Below the pieces are notes generated by a model that saw only the letters and a list, made by a program, of their open reading frames with translations, was not told the DNA's origin and ran no database searches. A DNA stretch of 64,000 nt, taken from positions 1,469,501-1,533,500 of the forward strand of contig NZ_CP025135.1 of NCBI RefSeq assembly GCF_002833405.1. Reading direction: 5' to 3'. Shown one piece after another: positions 51,536 through 61,164 of the stretch. Made by a program: the position numbers and the translations under genes. Within the stretch, counting starts at the first letter, position 1. The number at the start of each line of letters is the position of its first letter. This stretch comes from Planococcus sp. MB-3u-03 (GTDB lineage Bacteria; Bacillota; Bacilli; Bacillales_A; Planococcaceae).

Positions 51536-52657
51536 ATGAATAAGCGAGACTATTACGAAGTCCTTGGCGTTTCTAAGGATGCTTCAAAAGAGGAAATCAA
51601 GAAAGCGTACCGGAAGCTTTCCAAACAATATCACCCGGACATCAATAAAGAAGCGGATGCTTCCGAAAAGTTCCAGGAGGTCAAAGAAGCCTACGAAGTG
51701 TTGAGCGATGAGCAAAAACGCGCTCAATACGACCAATTCGGCCACCAAGATCCGAACCAAGGCTTTGGCGGCGGAGGCTTCGGCGGTGCAGAAGGATTCG
51801 GCTTTGATGATATTTTCAGTACTTTCTTCGGCGGCGGCACGCGCCGACGCGACCCGAATGCACCTAGAAAAGGCGATGATCTTCAATATTCCATGACCAT
51901 TGATTTTCTGGATGCGGTATTCGGCCAAGAGACGGAAATTGAAATCCCGAAAGATGAAACATGCGAAACTTGCGACGGTTCAGGAGCGAAGCCCGGAACG
52001 AGCAAGAAGACTTGCCCATATTGCGAAGGAACGGGCCAGTTGAATGTAGCGCAAGATACTCCATTCGGCCGCATGGTCAACCGCCGTGCATGCCATCACT
52101 GTGAAGGCAGCGGCCAGATCATCGAAGAAAAATGCACAACTTGCCGCGGTGCAGGCAAAGTGAGAAAAATGAAGAAGATCAAAGTGACAGTTCCAGCCGG
52201 CGTCGATGACGGGCAGCAATTGCGCGTATCAGGACAAGGCGGCCCAGGCTTCAATGGCGGGCCAGCCGGAGATCTTTATGTGCTGTTCCGCGTCAAACCC
52301 CATCAGCATTTCGAACGCGACGGGGATGACATCCATCTGGAATTGCCAATCACATACCCGCAAGCAGCGCTCGGGGATGAAATCGAAGTCCCGACTGTTT
52401 CCGGTAAAGTGAAACTGAAGATTCCGGCCGGAACACAAAACGGCGCCCGTTTCCGCTTGCGTGGAAAAGGCGTACAAAACGTTCACGGATATGGCGTCGG
52501 CGATCAGCACATCACCATCAAAGTGAAAGTGCCGACCAAGTTGAGCGAGAAACAGAAACAATTGCTGCGCGAATTTGCCGAAATTTCCGGGGATATCCCA
52601 GAAGAGCAAAGCAGTTCATTGTTCGACAAGATCAAAAGAACCATCAAAGGTGATTAA
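51536..52657 (+). CDS. dnaJ: Chaperone protein DnaJ (Hsp40)
   Basis: Stimulates the DnaK ATPase. 373 residues, type I. The J domain contains [12 protein letters not shown] (HPD tripeptide), then a Gly/Phe-rich linker ([19 protein letters not shown]). Four zinc-binding CxxCxGxG repeats follow: [24 protein letters not shown] and CTTCRGAG, then the C-terminal substrate-binding domain. AGAGGGAGAGTG precedes ATG 51536. Confidence 0.98.
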   Translation: MNKRDYYEVLGVSKDASKEEIKKAYRKLSKQYHPDINKEADASEKFQEVKEAYEVLSDEQKRAQYDQFGHQDPNQGFGGGGFGGAEGFGFDDIFSTFFGGGTRRRDPNAPRKGDDLQYSMTIDFLDAVFGQETEIEIPKDETCETCDGSGAKPGTSKKTCPYCEGTGQLNVAQDTPFGRMVNRRACHHCEGSGQIIEEKCTTCRGAGKVRKMKKIKVTVPAGVDDGQQLRVSGQGGPGFNGGPAGDLYVLFRVKPHQHFERDGDDIHLELPITYPQAALGDEIEVPTVSGKVKLKIPAGTQNGARFRLRGKGVQNVHGYGVGDQHITIKVKVPTKLSEKQKQLLREFAEISGDIPEEQSSSLFDKIKRTIKGD

Positions 52658-52684
52658 TAGGCAGATAGAGCCTTGGACAAATGG

Positions 52685-52712
52685 AAAACTCCCGTGCAAT
52701 AGGGAGTTTTCT
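52685..52712 (+). terminator. Terminator-like hairpin after dnaJ
   Basis: AAAACTCCC with GGGAGTTTT around GTGCAATA; the T run is only four bases, so it is weak. Confidence 0.65.
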
Positions 52713-52751
52713 GTCTGTTACATAATTGTTCGATAAAGGAGCTGGTCGTAA

Positions 52752-53693
52752 GTGAAATGGTCCGAGCTGTCGATTCATACAACGAATGAAGCGATTGAAT
52801 CAATTTCCAACATTCTGCATGAAGCAGGGGCGAGCGGAGTCGTCATCGAGGATTCCGAAGATCTGACGAAAGACCGTGAAGACGTATTCGGTGAAATTTA
52901 TTCACTCGATCCTGAAGATTTCCCGACGGAAGGCGTCATTTTGAAAGCGTATTTGCCGGTCAATAGCTTTCTCGGGGAAGCCGTCGAAGGCATCAAGCTG
53001 GCCATCAACAATCTTGCGGAATTCAATATCAATGTCGGGCGCAATGTCGTCACGATCAGTGAAGTGAATGAAGAAGATTGGGCAACGTCATGGAAGAAGT
53101 ATTACCATCCGGTAAAAATCTCCAAAAGATTCACCATTGTGCCGACATGGGAAACCTATCATCCAGTTTCAAGCGATGAATTGATCATCGAACTCGATCC
53201 GGGCATGGCATTCGGTACGGGAACGCATCCGACAACTGTCATGAGCCTGCAGGCACTCGAAAAGCATGTCAAGCAAGGCAATACGGTCATCGATGTGGGG
53301 ACCGGTTCGGGCGTACTCGCAATCGGTGCAGCCTTGCTTGAAGCAGCGTCGGTCAGAGCGCTGGACCTCGATGAAATTGCGGTGAAAGCGGCAGGGCTGA
53401 ATGTGAAATTGAACAAAGTACAAGACCATGTCCATGTATTCCATGGCAATTTGCTCGAAGCGATCGATGACCCGGCAGATGTAGTCGTGGCCAATATACT
53501 CGCTGAGATCATCATGTCGTTTACGGATGACGCTTACCAGGCCGTCAAGCCGGGTGGCATCTACATCACGTCCGGAATCATCGCGCAGAAGAAAAATGAC
53601 GTGAAGCAAGCGCTCGAAGCTTCGGGCTTTGTCATTGAGGATATTATGATGATGGAAGACTGGGTAACGATCATTTCAAAAAAACCGCTATAA
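52752..53693 (+). CDS. prmA: Ribosomal protein L11 methyltransferase
   Basis: Trimethylates ribosomal protein L11. 313 residues. The N-terminal recognition domain ([20 protein letters not shown]) is followed by a SAM domain: [32 protein letters not shown] and [13 protein letters not shown] (the N-I-L catalytic area). GTG start after AAAGGAGCTGG. Conserved after dnaJ in Bacillales. Confidence 0.96.
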   Translation: MKWSELSIHTTNEAIESISNILHEAGASGVVIEDSEDLTKDREDVFGEIYSLDPEDFPTEGVILKAYLPVNSFLGEAVEGIKLAINNLAEFNINVGRNVVTISEVNEEDWATSWKKYYHPVKISKRFTIVPTWETYHPVSSDELIIELDPGMAFGTGTHPTTVMSLQALEKHVKQGNTVIDVGTGSGVLAIGAALLEAASVRALDLDEIAVKAAGLNVKLNKVQDHVHVFHGNLLEAIDDPADVVVANILAEIIMSFTDDAYQAVKPGGIYITSGIIAQKKNDVKQALEASGFVIEDIMMMEDWVTIISKKPL

Positions 53694-53705
53694 CGGGGTG
53701 CGACC

Positions 53706-54443
53706 ATGCAACGATATTTTTTGGAAGATAAAGAATCTGGCAATGGCTATTTGACGATTACAGGAGACGACGCCAAACATATCGCGAAAGTGATGCGTCA
53801 ATCAGTAGGTGAACAATTGATTGCCGTCGTTTCCGGTAAAGTCCATTTGGCGGAGATCACGGATATTGACTTGGATGTTCAAGTCAAGCTCATCCGGGAG
53901 CTCGAGGACCGAAGCGAATTGCCGAAAAAAGTGACGATCGCCTGTGGACTGCCGAAAGGCGATAAGCTCGAACTGATCACCCAAAAAGCGACGGAACTGG
54001 GGATGAGCGCGTTATTGCCCTATTCGGCGGAGCGCTCGATCGTCAAATGGGACGGCGCCAAAAGTGTAAAGAAAATCGAGCGGTTGAAGAAAATCGCCAA
54101 GGAAGCGGCTGAGCAATCGCATCGCAGCCGCATTCCTGCCATACATACCGTACACAGCTTTAAAGAGCTGGCGAACGCCGCGAAAAATTACGATGCGGTC
54201 ATCGTCGCCTATGAAGAAGAAGCGAAAAAGAGCGGCGGAAGGCGGTTTGCCGAAATTCTGGAATCATTGTATGATAAAGACTCAATCTTGCTTGTTTTCG
54301 GGCCGGAAGGCGGCATTTCGGAAACAGAAGCAGCCGCACTCAAGGAAGCTGGCGCACAGTTCACTGCGCTTGGGCCGCGCATTCTCCGCACAGAGACGGC
54401 TCCGCTTTATGCATTGTCTGCAATATCCTATGAATTTGAATGA
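53706..54443 (+). CDS. rsmE: 16S rRNA (uracil-1498-N3)-methyltransferase
   Basis: SPOUT-class enzyme methylating U1498 of 16S rRNA. 245 residues. The N-terminal PUA-like region MQRYFLEDKESGNGYLTITG and the knot motifs VFGPEGGISETEAAALKEAG and LGPRILRTETAPLYALSAI are diagnostic. It follows prmA by 12 bases. Confidence 0.95.
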   Translation: MQRYFLEDKESGNGYLTITGDDAKHIAKVMRQSVGEQLIAVVSGKVHLAEITDIDLDVQVKLIRELEDRSELPKKVTIACGLPKGDKLELITQKATELGMSALLPYSAERSIVKWDGAKSVKKIERLKKIAKEAAEQSHRSRIPAIHTVHSFKELANAAKNYDAVIVAYEEEAKKSGGRRFAEILESLYDKDSILLVFGPEGGISETEAAALKEAGAQFTALGPRILRTETAPLYALSAISYEFE

Positions 54444-54458
54444 AAGAGGTGGCCACCG

Positions 54459-55793
54459 ATGTCAACAGTCGCATTTCATACTCTAGGTTGCAAAGTGAAC
54501 CATTATGAAACCGAAGCGATTTGGCAGTTATTCAAAGAACAGGGTTATGAGCGCACTGAGTTTGAACGTCTTTCCGATGTTTATGTCATCAACACCTGCA
54601 CCGTCACCAACACAGGGGATAAAAAGAGCCGCCAAGTGATACGCCGTGCCGTCCGCTCCAATCCGGATGCGGTCATTTGCGTTACAGGCTGCTATGCCCA
54701 GACTTCGCCCGCTGAAATCATGGCAATTCCCGGCGTCGATATCGTTGTCGGTACGCAAGACCGGACAAAGCTGCTGGACTATATTGAGCAATATCGTGCA
54801 GAGCGCAAGCCGATCAATGCCGTGGGCAATATCATGAAGAACCGCGTCTATGAAGAATTGGATGTGCCCGCCTTCACAGACCGTACGCGCGCCTCATTGA
54901 AAATCCAGGAAGGCTGCAATAATTTCTGCACCTTCTGCATCATTCCATGGGCGCGTGGATTGATGCGCTCGCGCGACCCCCAGGAAGTCATCCGGCAAGC
55001 ACAGCAATTGGTCGATGCCGGCTATCAGGAAATCGTCTTGACCGGCATTCATACAGGGGGCTACGGGGAAGATCTGAAGGAGTATAATCTGGCGCAGCTT
55101 CTGCGCGATTTGGAAGCGGACGTCAAGGGCTTGAAACGCCTGCGCATTTCTTCGATCGAAGCAAGCCAGCTGACGGACGAAGTGATCGCCGTCTTGAAAC
55201 AATCCGACATTGTCGTGAGGCATCTTCACATCCCGATTCAATCCGGTTCTGATACGGTGTTGAAACGGATGCGGCGGAAATATACGATGGCATTTTTCGC
55301 AAATCGCCTCGAGCGCCTGCGCGATGCCTTACCGGATTTGGCGATCACTTCTGACGTCATCGTCGGTTTCCCTGGAGAGACGGAAGAAGAATTCATGGAC
55401 ACTTTCAATTTTATCCGCGACCACAGGTTCTCGGAGCTTCATGTATTCCCGTATTCGATGCGCACCGGCACGCCGGCAGCGCGCATGGATGGCCAGATCG
55501 ATGAAGCGGTCAAAAATGAACGCGTCCACCGCCTGATCGAATTGAACGATCAGCTGGCGAAGGAATACGCCAGCCGATATGAAGGCGAGCTCTTGGAAAT
55601 CATTCCGGAAGAAGAGTCGAAAGACCATCCGTCAGGCGGCATGCTTGTCGGCTACACGGATAATTACTTGAAAGTCGCCATTCCGGGCGACGAATCGCTG
55701 ATTGGGAAAATCGTCAAGGTGAAAATCACCAAGCCGGGGTATCCGATGAACGAAGGGCAGTTTGTCCGCGTGATGGACAGTTTGCCTGTCTGA
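54459..55793 (+). CDS. mtaB: tRNA (N6-L-threonylcarbamoyladenosine-37) methylthiotransferase MtaB
   Basis: Radical SAM methylthiotransferase that adds SCH3 at C2 of t6A37. 444 residues. The N-terminal UPF0004 domain has HTLGCKVNHYETEAIW and NTCTVTNTGDKKSRQ, cysteines for an auxiliary cluster. The radical SAM cluster is QEGCNNFCTFCIIPWARG (CxxxCxxC). A C-terminal TRAM domain follows. Related in purpose to tcdA at 15.7 kb, which acts on the same tRNA base. AAAGAGGTG precedes ATG. Confidence 0.95.
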   Translation: MSTVAFHTLGCKVNHYETEAIWQLFKEQGYERTEFERLSDVYVINTCTVTNTGDKKSRQVIRRAVRSNPDAVICVTGCYAQTSPAEIMAIPGVDIVVGTQDRTKLLDYIEQYRAERKPINAVGNIMKNRVYEELDVPAFTDRTRASLKIQEGCNNFCTFCIIPWARGLMRSRDPQEVIRQAQQLVDAGYQEIVLTGIHTGGYGEDLKEYNLAQLLRDLEADVKGLKRLRISSIEASQLTDEVIAVLKQSDIVVRHLHIPIQSGSDTVLKRMRRKYTMAFFANRLERLRDALPDLAITSDVIVGFPGETEEEFMDTFNFIRDHRFSELHVFPYSMRTGTPAARMDGQIDEAVKNERVHRLIELNDQLAKEYASRYEGELLEIIPEEESKDHPSGGMLVGYTDNYLKVAIPGDESLIGKIVKVKITKPGYPMNEGQFVRVMDSLPV

Positions 55794-55827
55794 AAGAAAA
55801 CCTACTAGTAGAATGGAGAATTGAATC

Positions 55828-56496
55828 ATGACGAATATTGCATCTTTAATCGACCATACTTTATTGAAAGCGGAAGCTACAGCACCGCAAATCGAACAGC
55901 TTTGCAAAGAAGCGGCAGAATATCATTTCGCTTCTGTTTGCGTCAACCCGGCGTGGGTCGCGCTTGCCGCAAAACAACTTGACCAGAGCGAAGTGAAAGT
56001 CTGCACGGTGATCGGCTTCCCGCTCGGCGCCTCGACTTCTGAAACAAAAGCGTTCGAGACGAAGGATGCCATCGAAAAAGGCGCAGGCGAAATCGATATG
56101 GTCTTGAACATCGGCGCATTGAAGAGCGGCCAGGAAGATGTCGTGAAAGCGGATGTCGAAGCGGTCGTGAACGCAGCAAAAGGGAAAGCGATCGTAAAAG
56201 TGATCCTTGAAATCTGCTTGCTGACGGATGAAGAAATCAAATTGGCCAGCCGCCTGTCGAAAGAAGCGGGAGCTGATTTCGTCAAAACATCGACTGGCTT
56301 TTCCACTGGCGGCGCAACTGTCGAAGCCGTGCGCCTAATGCGCGAAACGGTCGGCCCTGACCTTGGCGTCAAAGCTTCTGGCGGCGTCCGCAGCCTTGAA
56401 GATGTAGAGAAAATGGTCGAAGCAGGAGCGACTCGCATCGGCGCAAGTTCAGGAGTCCAGATCATGCAAGGCCTCACTTCAGACAACGATTATTAA
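55828..56496 (+). CDS. deoC: Deoxyribose-phosphate aldolase
   Basis: Splits 2-deoxyribose-5-phosphate to glyceraldehyde-3-phosphate and acetaldehyde in nucleoside catabolism. 222 residues. Schiff-base Lys in [18 protein letters not shown], second Lys in [14 protein letters not shown], and N-terminal [19 protein letters not shown]. It lies between mtaB and rpsU and is not part of a nucleoside operon here. Confidence 0.96.
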   Translation: MTNIASLIDHTLLKAEATAPQIEQLCKEAAEYHFASVCVNPAWVALAAKQLDQSEVKVCTVIGFPLGASTSETKAFETKDAIEKGAGEIDMVLNIGALKSGQEDVVKADVEAVVNAAKGKAIVKVILEICLLTDEEIKLASRLSKEAGADFVKTSTGFSTGGATVEAVRLMRETVGPDLGVKASGGVRSLEDVEKMVEAGATRIGASSGVQIMQGLTSDNDY

Positions 56497-56499
56497 GTA

Positions 56500-56528
56500 T
56501 TGACGAAGGTCTGTTCATGCGTTATAAT
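56500..56528 (+). promoter_or_regulatory. Promoter of rpsU
   Basis: TTGACG (56500-56505), 17 bases, TATAAT (56523-56528). Confidence 0.75.
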
Positions 56529-56590
56529 TTTCTAGTATATAACACTTGTTGTTATTTGCTTCAACGTGTGTTCGGAGGGAGGGAAAAGAG

Positions 56591-56762
56591 ATGTCAAAAC
56601 TACAGTTCGTAAAACGAATCAATTGAAGATGCTCTTCGCCGCTTCAAACGCACTGTTTCGAAGTCCGGAACAATGCAAGAGGTAAGAAAGCGCGAGTATT
56701 ATGATAAGCCGAGCGTGAAACGTAAATTGAAATCAGAAGCTGCGCGTAAACGTAAATTTTAA
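56591..56762 (+). CDS. rpsU: 30S ribosomal protein S21 (two one-base deletions in this sequence)
   Basis: 57-residue ribosomal protein, unreadable as one frame here. ATG 56591 follows GGAGGGAGGG. Adding one A after TCAAAA (56594-56600) and one A in CGTAAAACG (near 56613) gives [20 protein letters not shown], then [20 protein letters not shown] and [17 protein letters not shown], a textbook S21. The 172 bases are two short of the 174 needed. An essential-type gene broken in A runs strongly suggests sequence error. Confidence 0.92.
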
Positions 56763-56810
56763 TTGACTTTGATCTTAAATGACTTTTAAAATAGCAACGA
56801 ACAGCTAAGG

Positions 56811-56839
56811 CCGGAAGCACAAATGTGCTTCCGGTTTTT
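56811..56839 (+). terminator. Terminator after rpsU
   Basis: CCGGAAGCAC with GTGCTTCCGG around AAAT, then TTTTT. The rest of the gap to 56998 shows nothing further by eye. Confidence 0.92.
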
Positions 56840-56997
56840 ATGACTTAAAACGGTCACTAAATGCAGAAGATGTAAGCGCATTCCATCGTAACTTGAGAAA
56901 ATTGCTTTATAATGAAAAAGAAGCCGACTTTTGAAACCGCAGCTCGACTCATCCGTATACATAATTATCCTAAAGTTTTCATGAAGGAGAGGGGAAC

Positions 56998-58329
56998 TTG
57001 CCGTGCGTAGAAAAAGCTTGGATCGGCTTTTTGTTCCTGGTGATGGCATTCACTTTAGCCATTCCGGCCATCTCGGCGGATAACGGAAAAGTTTATGTCA
57101 TTCCGATTGAAGCGGAAGTGGAGCAGGGCTTGCAGTCGTTTCTGGAGCAGGGCATCGATGAAGCCGAAGAAGCCAGTGCGGAAGCCATTGTCTTTGAGAT
57201 CGATACACCGGGTGGTTTTGTCAATGCAGCAGATGGCATCGCTCGCCTATTGGATGAAGCCGAGCCTGAGACACTTGCTTTCGTCAACCAGGACGCCCTC
57301 TCGGCTGGCGCATTTCTGGCCTTGCATAATGATGAAATCTATATGCATCCGAATGGCCGGATGGGCGCGGCGCAAGTCATCGACCAGTCGGGCAATGCGG
57401 CTGCCGATAAGGCGAACTCTGCCTGGTTGTCCTCGATGAGAAGCGCTGCTGAATCGTCAGGCCGTGATCCGCAATTTGCCTTGGCGATGGCGGATGCCAG
57501 CATCGACCTTCCGGAATACCGGGCTGCTGAAGGTGATTTATTGACACTCGGCGCTCAGGAAGCGCTCGATGTCGGCTATTCGGAAGGGACCGTGTCGTCT
57601 CTCGATGAACTTCTTGAAATGAAAGGCCTTTCAGGTGCTGAGGTCATCCAAGTGGAAGAAAACTGGTCAGAGACGCTCGCGCGTTTTCTGACGAGCCCGA
57701 TTGTGGTCCCGATCTTACTGTCGGTGGCCGGTCTCGGCTTACTGCTTGAGCTGTTCACGCCTGGAGTTGGGATCCCTGGATTCTTCGGCTTGTTTTCACT
57801 AATGCTGTTCTTCTACGGGCATTTAGTGGCAGGGCTTGCCGGGTATGAATCGATTTTGCTGTTGGTCTTCGGGCTCGGTCTGATCCTGCTGGAATTTTTC
57901 GTTCCAGGCGGCATACTCGGAATTCTCGGGATACTGGCTGTCATCGGAAGTGTTCTGTTAGCGGGTGAAGACGTCCAGTCAACAGCGGTCGCAATTTTGA
58001 TTGCATTACTTGTAGCTTCAGCAGGGATGGTGATTTTAGTGAAATTTTTCGGGAAAAAGTTGAACATGTTCAAACGGATTATCCTGACCGATGCCACCGA
58101 TACGGAGCATGGCTATGTATCGGCCGTCAACCGGCCGGAACTTATCGGCCAGATCGCCCGAACGACCAATGCCCTGAGGCCTTCTGGCACCATCCGGCTC
58201 GATGATGAATACATCGATGCGGTATCCGAAGGACGGTTTATCGACAGCAACAAAGATGTTAAGATTATCAAGGTAGAAGGGTCTCGCATCGTTGTGCGTG
58301 AACTCGAAAAACAAGAGGAGGAAGAATAA
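56998..58329 (+). CDS. NfeD family membrane protease-like protein (long form, YqeZ-like)
   Basis: 443-residue membrane protein paired with a flotillin. N-terminal signal/anchor WIGFLFLVMAFTLAIPAISA, then a ClpP/S49-like serine protease domain (EAIVFEIDTPGGFVNAADGI; the candidate Ser is in DALSAGAFLALHNDEIYM). Four or five membrane helices follow (about 235-345), then a C-terminal OB-fold NfeD domain. Start uncertain: TTG 56998 is eight bases from AAGGAG, but if one A is extra in GTAGAAAAAGCTT then GTG 57003 would give MRRKAWIGFLFLV, a better signal peptide. It overlaps no neighbour; floA starts directly after the stop. Confidence 0.88.
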   Translation: MPCVEKAWIGFLFLVMAFTLAIPAISADNGKVYVIPIEAEVEQGLQSFLEQGIDEAEEASAEAIVFEIDTPGGFVNAADGIARLLDEAEPETLAFVNQDALSAGAFLALHNDEIYMHPNGRMGAAQVIDQSGNAAADKANSAWLSSMRSAAESSGRDPQFALAMADASIDLPEYRAAEGDLLTLGAQEALDVGYSEGTVSSLDELLEMKGLSGAEVIQVEENWSETLARFLTSPIVVPILLSVAGLGLLLELFTPGVGIPGFFGLFSLMLFFYGHLVAGLAGYESILLLVFGLGLILLEFFVPGGILGILGILAVIGSVLLAGEDVQSTAVAILIALLVASAGMVILVKFFGKKLNMFKRIILTDATDTEHGYVSAVNRPELIGQIARTTNALRPSGTIRLDDEYIDAVSEGRFIDSNKDVKIIKVEGSRIVVRELEKQEEEE

Positions 58330-59319
58330 ATGGGACTTGAAGCAATCGGCTTAGGCGCCGCGATAATTGGTATTATCGTTGTACTTGCCATCTTTTTCAC
58401 ATTCGTACCAGTCACATTATGGATCTCGGCTTTAGCTGCCGGCGTCCGCATCAGCATCTTCACATTGATCGGGATGAGATTGCGCCGGGTTATCCCATCG
58501 CGCATCGTCAACCCGTTGATCAAGGCTTCAAAAGCCGGTCTTTCCGTACAGATCAACCAATTGGAAAGCCATTACTTGGCTGGCGGTAACGTCGACCGTG
58601 TCGTCAACGCATTGATCGCAGCACACCGTGCCAATATCGATTTGCCGTTCGAACGCGCAGCAGCAATCGACCTTGCCGGCCGTGACGTACTTGAAGCGGT
58701 TCAAATGTCGGTTAACCCGAAAGTTATCGAAACGCCATTCATTGCCGGTGTTGCAATGGACGGGATCGAAGTGAAAGCAAAAGCGCGGATTACCGTGCGC
58801 GCCAATATCGACCGACTCGTCGGTGGTGCCGGTGAAGAGACAATCGTCGCCCGTGTTGGTGAAGGGATCGTTTCTACACTCGGTTCAAGCACGAACCATA
58901 AAAAAGTTCTAGAAAACCCGGACCTCATCTCCCAAACCGTACTAGGCAAAGGACTGGATTCCGGTACAGCTTTTGAAATCTTGTCCATCGATATCGCAGA
59001 TGTGGATATCGGCAAAAACATCGGTGCCGAGCTTCAGACTGAGCAAGCGGATGCCGATAAGAAAATCGCTCAGGCGAAAGCCGAAGAGCGCCGTGCAATG
59101 GCTGTCGCTAGCGAGCAGGAAATGAAAGCGAAAGTCGTCCAGATGCGCGCGAAAGTTGTCGAAGCAGAAGCTGAAGTGCCGATGGCGATGTCAGAAGCAC
59201 TCCGTTCAGGAAACATCGGCGTGATGGATTATATCAATTACAAGAATGTCCAAGCTGATACAAGCATGCGCGAATCCATTTCGAAAAGCGGAACGGAAAA
59301 ACAAGAGGACGAAAACTAA
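58330..59319 (+). CDS. floA: Flotillin-like protein FloA
   Basis: SPFH-domain membrane scaffold that organises functional membrane microdomains. 329 residues. N-terminal hydrophobic hairpin ([20 protein letters not shown]), SPFH domain (about 50-220, for example [20 protein letters not shown]), and an Ala/Glu-rich coiled coil ([20 protein letters not shown]). The ATG begins right after the NfeD stop, so the pair is cotranscribed, as yqeZ-yqfA in B. subtilis. Confidence 0.96.
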   Translation: MGLEAIGLGAAIIGIIVVLAIFFTFVPVTLWISALAAGVRISIFTLIGMRLRRVIPSRIVNPLIKASKAGLSVQINQLESHYLAGGNVDRVVNALIAAHRANIDLPFERAAAIDLAGRDVLEAVQMSVNPKVIETPFIAGVAMDGIEVKAKARITVRANIDRLVGGAGEETIVARVGEGIVSTLGSSTNHKKVLENPDLISQTVLGKGLDSGTAFEILSIDIADVDIGKNIGAELQTEQADADKKIAQAKAEERRAMAVASEQEMKAKVVQMRAKVVEAEAEVPMAMSEALRSGNIGVMDYINYKNVQADTSMRESISKSGTEKQEDEN

Positions 59320-59352
59320 CAAGCTCCGCCATAACTCAAGGGAGGTTTTGGA

Positions 59353-59895
59353 ATGGAACCCCTCATCATGATGCTGATCATTGCGGCTGTCAGTGCATTG
59401 TTCAGTAAAAACAAGAAACCTGATGCAAATCAGCAGACTACCCAGCAGACTAAGCGCCAACAAGTCCCAGGCGCTCCTCCCAGACAGGCACAGCAAAGGC
59501 AAGAGCAGGCGCCAAGAGGCGGTCAGCGAAGCTTTAAGCGCATTGAAGATTACGCCAAGGAAATATACGGTGAATTTCAAACCCAGATGGAGAGCGACCC
59601 GAAACGGGCAGAACAGGCACGCCAAGTCAAGGAACAGGCGGAACGAGCCAAGTCGCGGGCGATGGACGAAGTGGAAAAACGGACTCCAGCCCAGGTGAAG
59701 CAAGCCGCTGAACCGAAAAACCGCCCTGGAAGATTGAGCGCTCATCAAAAAGAGCCATTGAAACGGGCGGTCGCAAAAGAAAAAGAGCGGGATCTATTGC
59801 CGTTGAATGAAGAAGATGTAAGAAAAGGCATCATCATGGCGGAGATTCTGCAGCCGCCAAAATCAAAACGTCAAAAGCAAGGCCGGCATATTTAA
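59353..59895 (+). CDS. Hypothetical protein with N-terminal hydrophobic anchor
   Basis: 180-residue protein I do not recognise as a named family. Residues 3-17 (PLIMMLIIAAVSALF) could anchor it in the membrane. A long Gln/Pro/Arg-rich disordered stretch (about 20-60) follows, then a charged helical part (EDYAKEIYGEFQTQMESD; AEQARQVKEQAERAKSR). A short C-terminal motif DLLPLNEEDVRKGIIMAEIL looks conserved-like. It follows floA by 33 bases with GGAGG before the ATG, so it may be cotranscribed and membrane-associated. It occupies the site of yqfB-yqfC-yqfD in B. subtilis but does not resemble the sporulation proteins YqfC/YqfD. Confidence 0.7.
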   Translation: MEPLIMMLIIAAVSALFSKNKKPDANQQTTQQTKRQQVPGAPPRQAQQRQEQAPRGGQRSFKRIEDYAKEIYGEFQTQMESDPKRAEQARQVKEQAERAKSRAMDEVEKRTPAQVKQAAEPKNRPGRLSAHQKEPLKRAVAKEKERDLLPLNEEDVRKGIIMAEILQPPKSKRQKQGRHI

Positions 59896-59914
59896 TGCCG
59901 GTCTTTTCTTTTTG
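59881..59914 (+). terminator. Terminator after the floA operon
   Basis: GGCCGGCAT with ATGCCGGTC around ATTTA, then TTTTCTTTTT. It begins within the last codons of the preceding gene. Confidence 0.87.
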
Positions 59915-60032
59915 ATTAATTAATTCTCATATTAATATTATGTAAACTTATATCATCTGAATTAATTTACATTTATATAAAGAAAATGATAGAGTTGAAG
60001 AGAAGTAAAAACACGATCCAAGGAGCGTCTAA

Positions 60033-60992
60033 ATGACAGAAAACAACCTACTCGAATTGCATGTGAAAGACCCGAACGAAGCAGTCCTGCTTCTCGGCAC
60101 ATCCGACAGCCATCTGTCGCTGATCGAAGAGAGTTTTGATATACACATCATCACGCGCGGCGAAGTGATTCGCCTCGAAGGGTCCGAAGAAGGCCGACAG
60201 ACCGGAAAGTTGTTGTTGGAGCAATTATTGAAAGTTATCCGCAAAAACATCAATATCGACCAGCGCGATATCGTGTCGGCTATTGAAATGGCGAAAAACG
60301 GGACGATTGAATATTTCGCTGAACTTTACGATGAAGAAGTGGCACGCAGTGCGACCGGCCGTTCCATCCGCGCCAAAACGATTGGGCAGCGCCATTATAT
60401 CCACGCCATCAAAAAAAGCGATATGGTCTTCGGGATCGGCCCGGCCGGAACCGGAAAAACCTATCTAGCCGTCGTGTTGGCAGTGCAAGCCTTGAAAAAC
60501 GGCCATGTCAAAAAGATCGTCTTGACGCGCCCTGCAGTTGAAGCAGGAGAAAGCCTCGGGTTCTTGCCGGGCGACTTGAAGGAAAAAGTCGATCCGTATT
60601 TGCGCCCTTTATATGACGCATTGCATGACGTCATCGGTCAAGAACAGACCAACCGCCTAATTGAACGCGGAACGATCGAAGTGGCACCGCTCGCTTACAT
60701 GAGAGGGCGGACACTTGAAGAAGCGTTCATTATCTTGGATGAAGCCCAGAACACGACGAAAGCACAAATGAAAATGTTTTTGACGCGCCTCGGCTTTAAC
60801 TCGAAAATGATCGTCACCGGCGATAAAACCCAGATTGACTTGCCTCGCGGGGCGGAGTCCGGGTTGATCGCTGCAGAGAAAAATTTGCACGGCGTCAAAG
60901 GCATTGAATTTCAGTACCTGGAAAAAGGCGATGTCGTCCGCCATCCGCTCGTCTCAAAAATTATCGAAGCTTACGAGAACCAGCCTAGTTAA
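60033..60992 (+). CDS. phoH: PhoH family ATPase
   Basis: PhoH-like P-loop ATPase, 319 residues, with likely RNA-related roles; cotranscribed or adjacent to ybeY in many bacteria. An N-terminal KH-like region (IITRGEVIRLEGSEEGRQTG) precedes Walker A GIGPAGTGKTYLAVVLAVQA (about 135) and Walker B AFIILDEAQNTTKAQMKMFL; GDKTQIDLPRG is sensor-like. Its upstream region (59930-60000) is strikingly AT-rich. ATG 60033 follows AAGGAGCG. Confidence 0.95.
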   Translation: MTENNLLELHVKDPNEAVLLLGTSDSHLSLIEESFDIHIITRGEVIRLEGSEEGRQTGKLLLEQLLKVIRKNINIDQRDIVSAIEMAKNGTIEYFAELYDEEVARSATGRSIRAKTIGQRHYIHAIKKSDMVFGIGPAGTGKTYLAVVLAVQALKNGHVKKIVLTRPAVEAGESLGFLPGDLKEKVDPYLRPLYDALHDVIGQEQTNRLIERGTIEVAPLAYMRGRTLEEAFIILDEAQNTTKAQMKMFLTRLGFNSKMIVTGDKTQIDLPRGAESGLIAAEKNLHGVKGIEFQYLEKGDVVRHPLVSKIIEAYENQPS

Positions 60993-61007
60993 GGCTGGTT
61001 CTTTTTA
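60975..61007 (+). terminator. Terminator overlapping the phoH stop codon
   Basis: GAGAACCAGCC with GGCTGGTTCTTTTT; the TAA stop is in the loop. Confidence 0.9.
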
Positions 61008-61164
61008 TTTGAAAGTTTTTCCAATGGGTTTATGTTCATGTTTATCACCAAAATGAATAAGCAAATAGCGCATCCAGGTCCATGAAATTGTTATTAATTT
61101 GTAAGGGGCGATGAAAAAAGCACGAGGTATTGGTATGATGAAAGAAGAATAGTGAGGTGGTCAA

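Noticed and set aside
61111..61152. 13-codon frame (MKKARGIGMMKEE) before pgpH with a G-rich stretch upstream
   Set aside because: The G-rich stretch is too close to the ATG, there is no attenuator hairpin after it, and the length is easily expected by chance.
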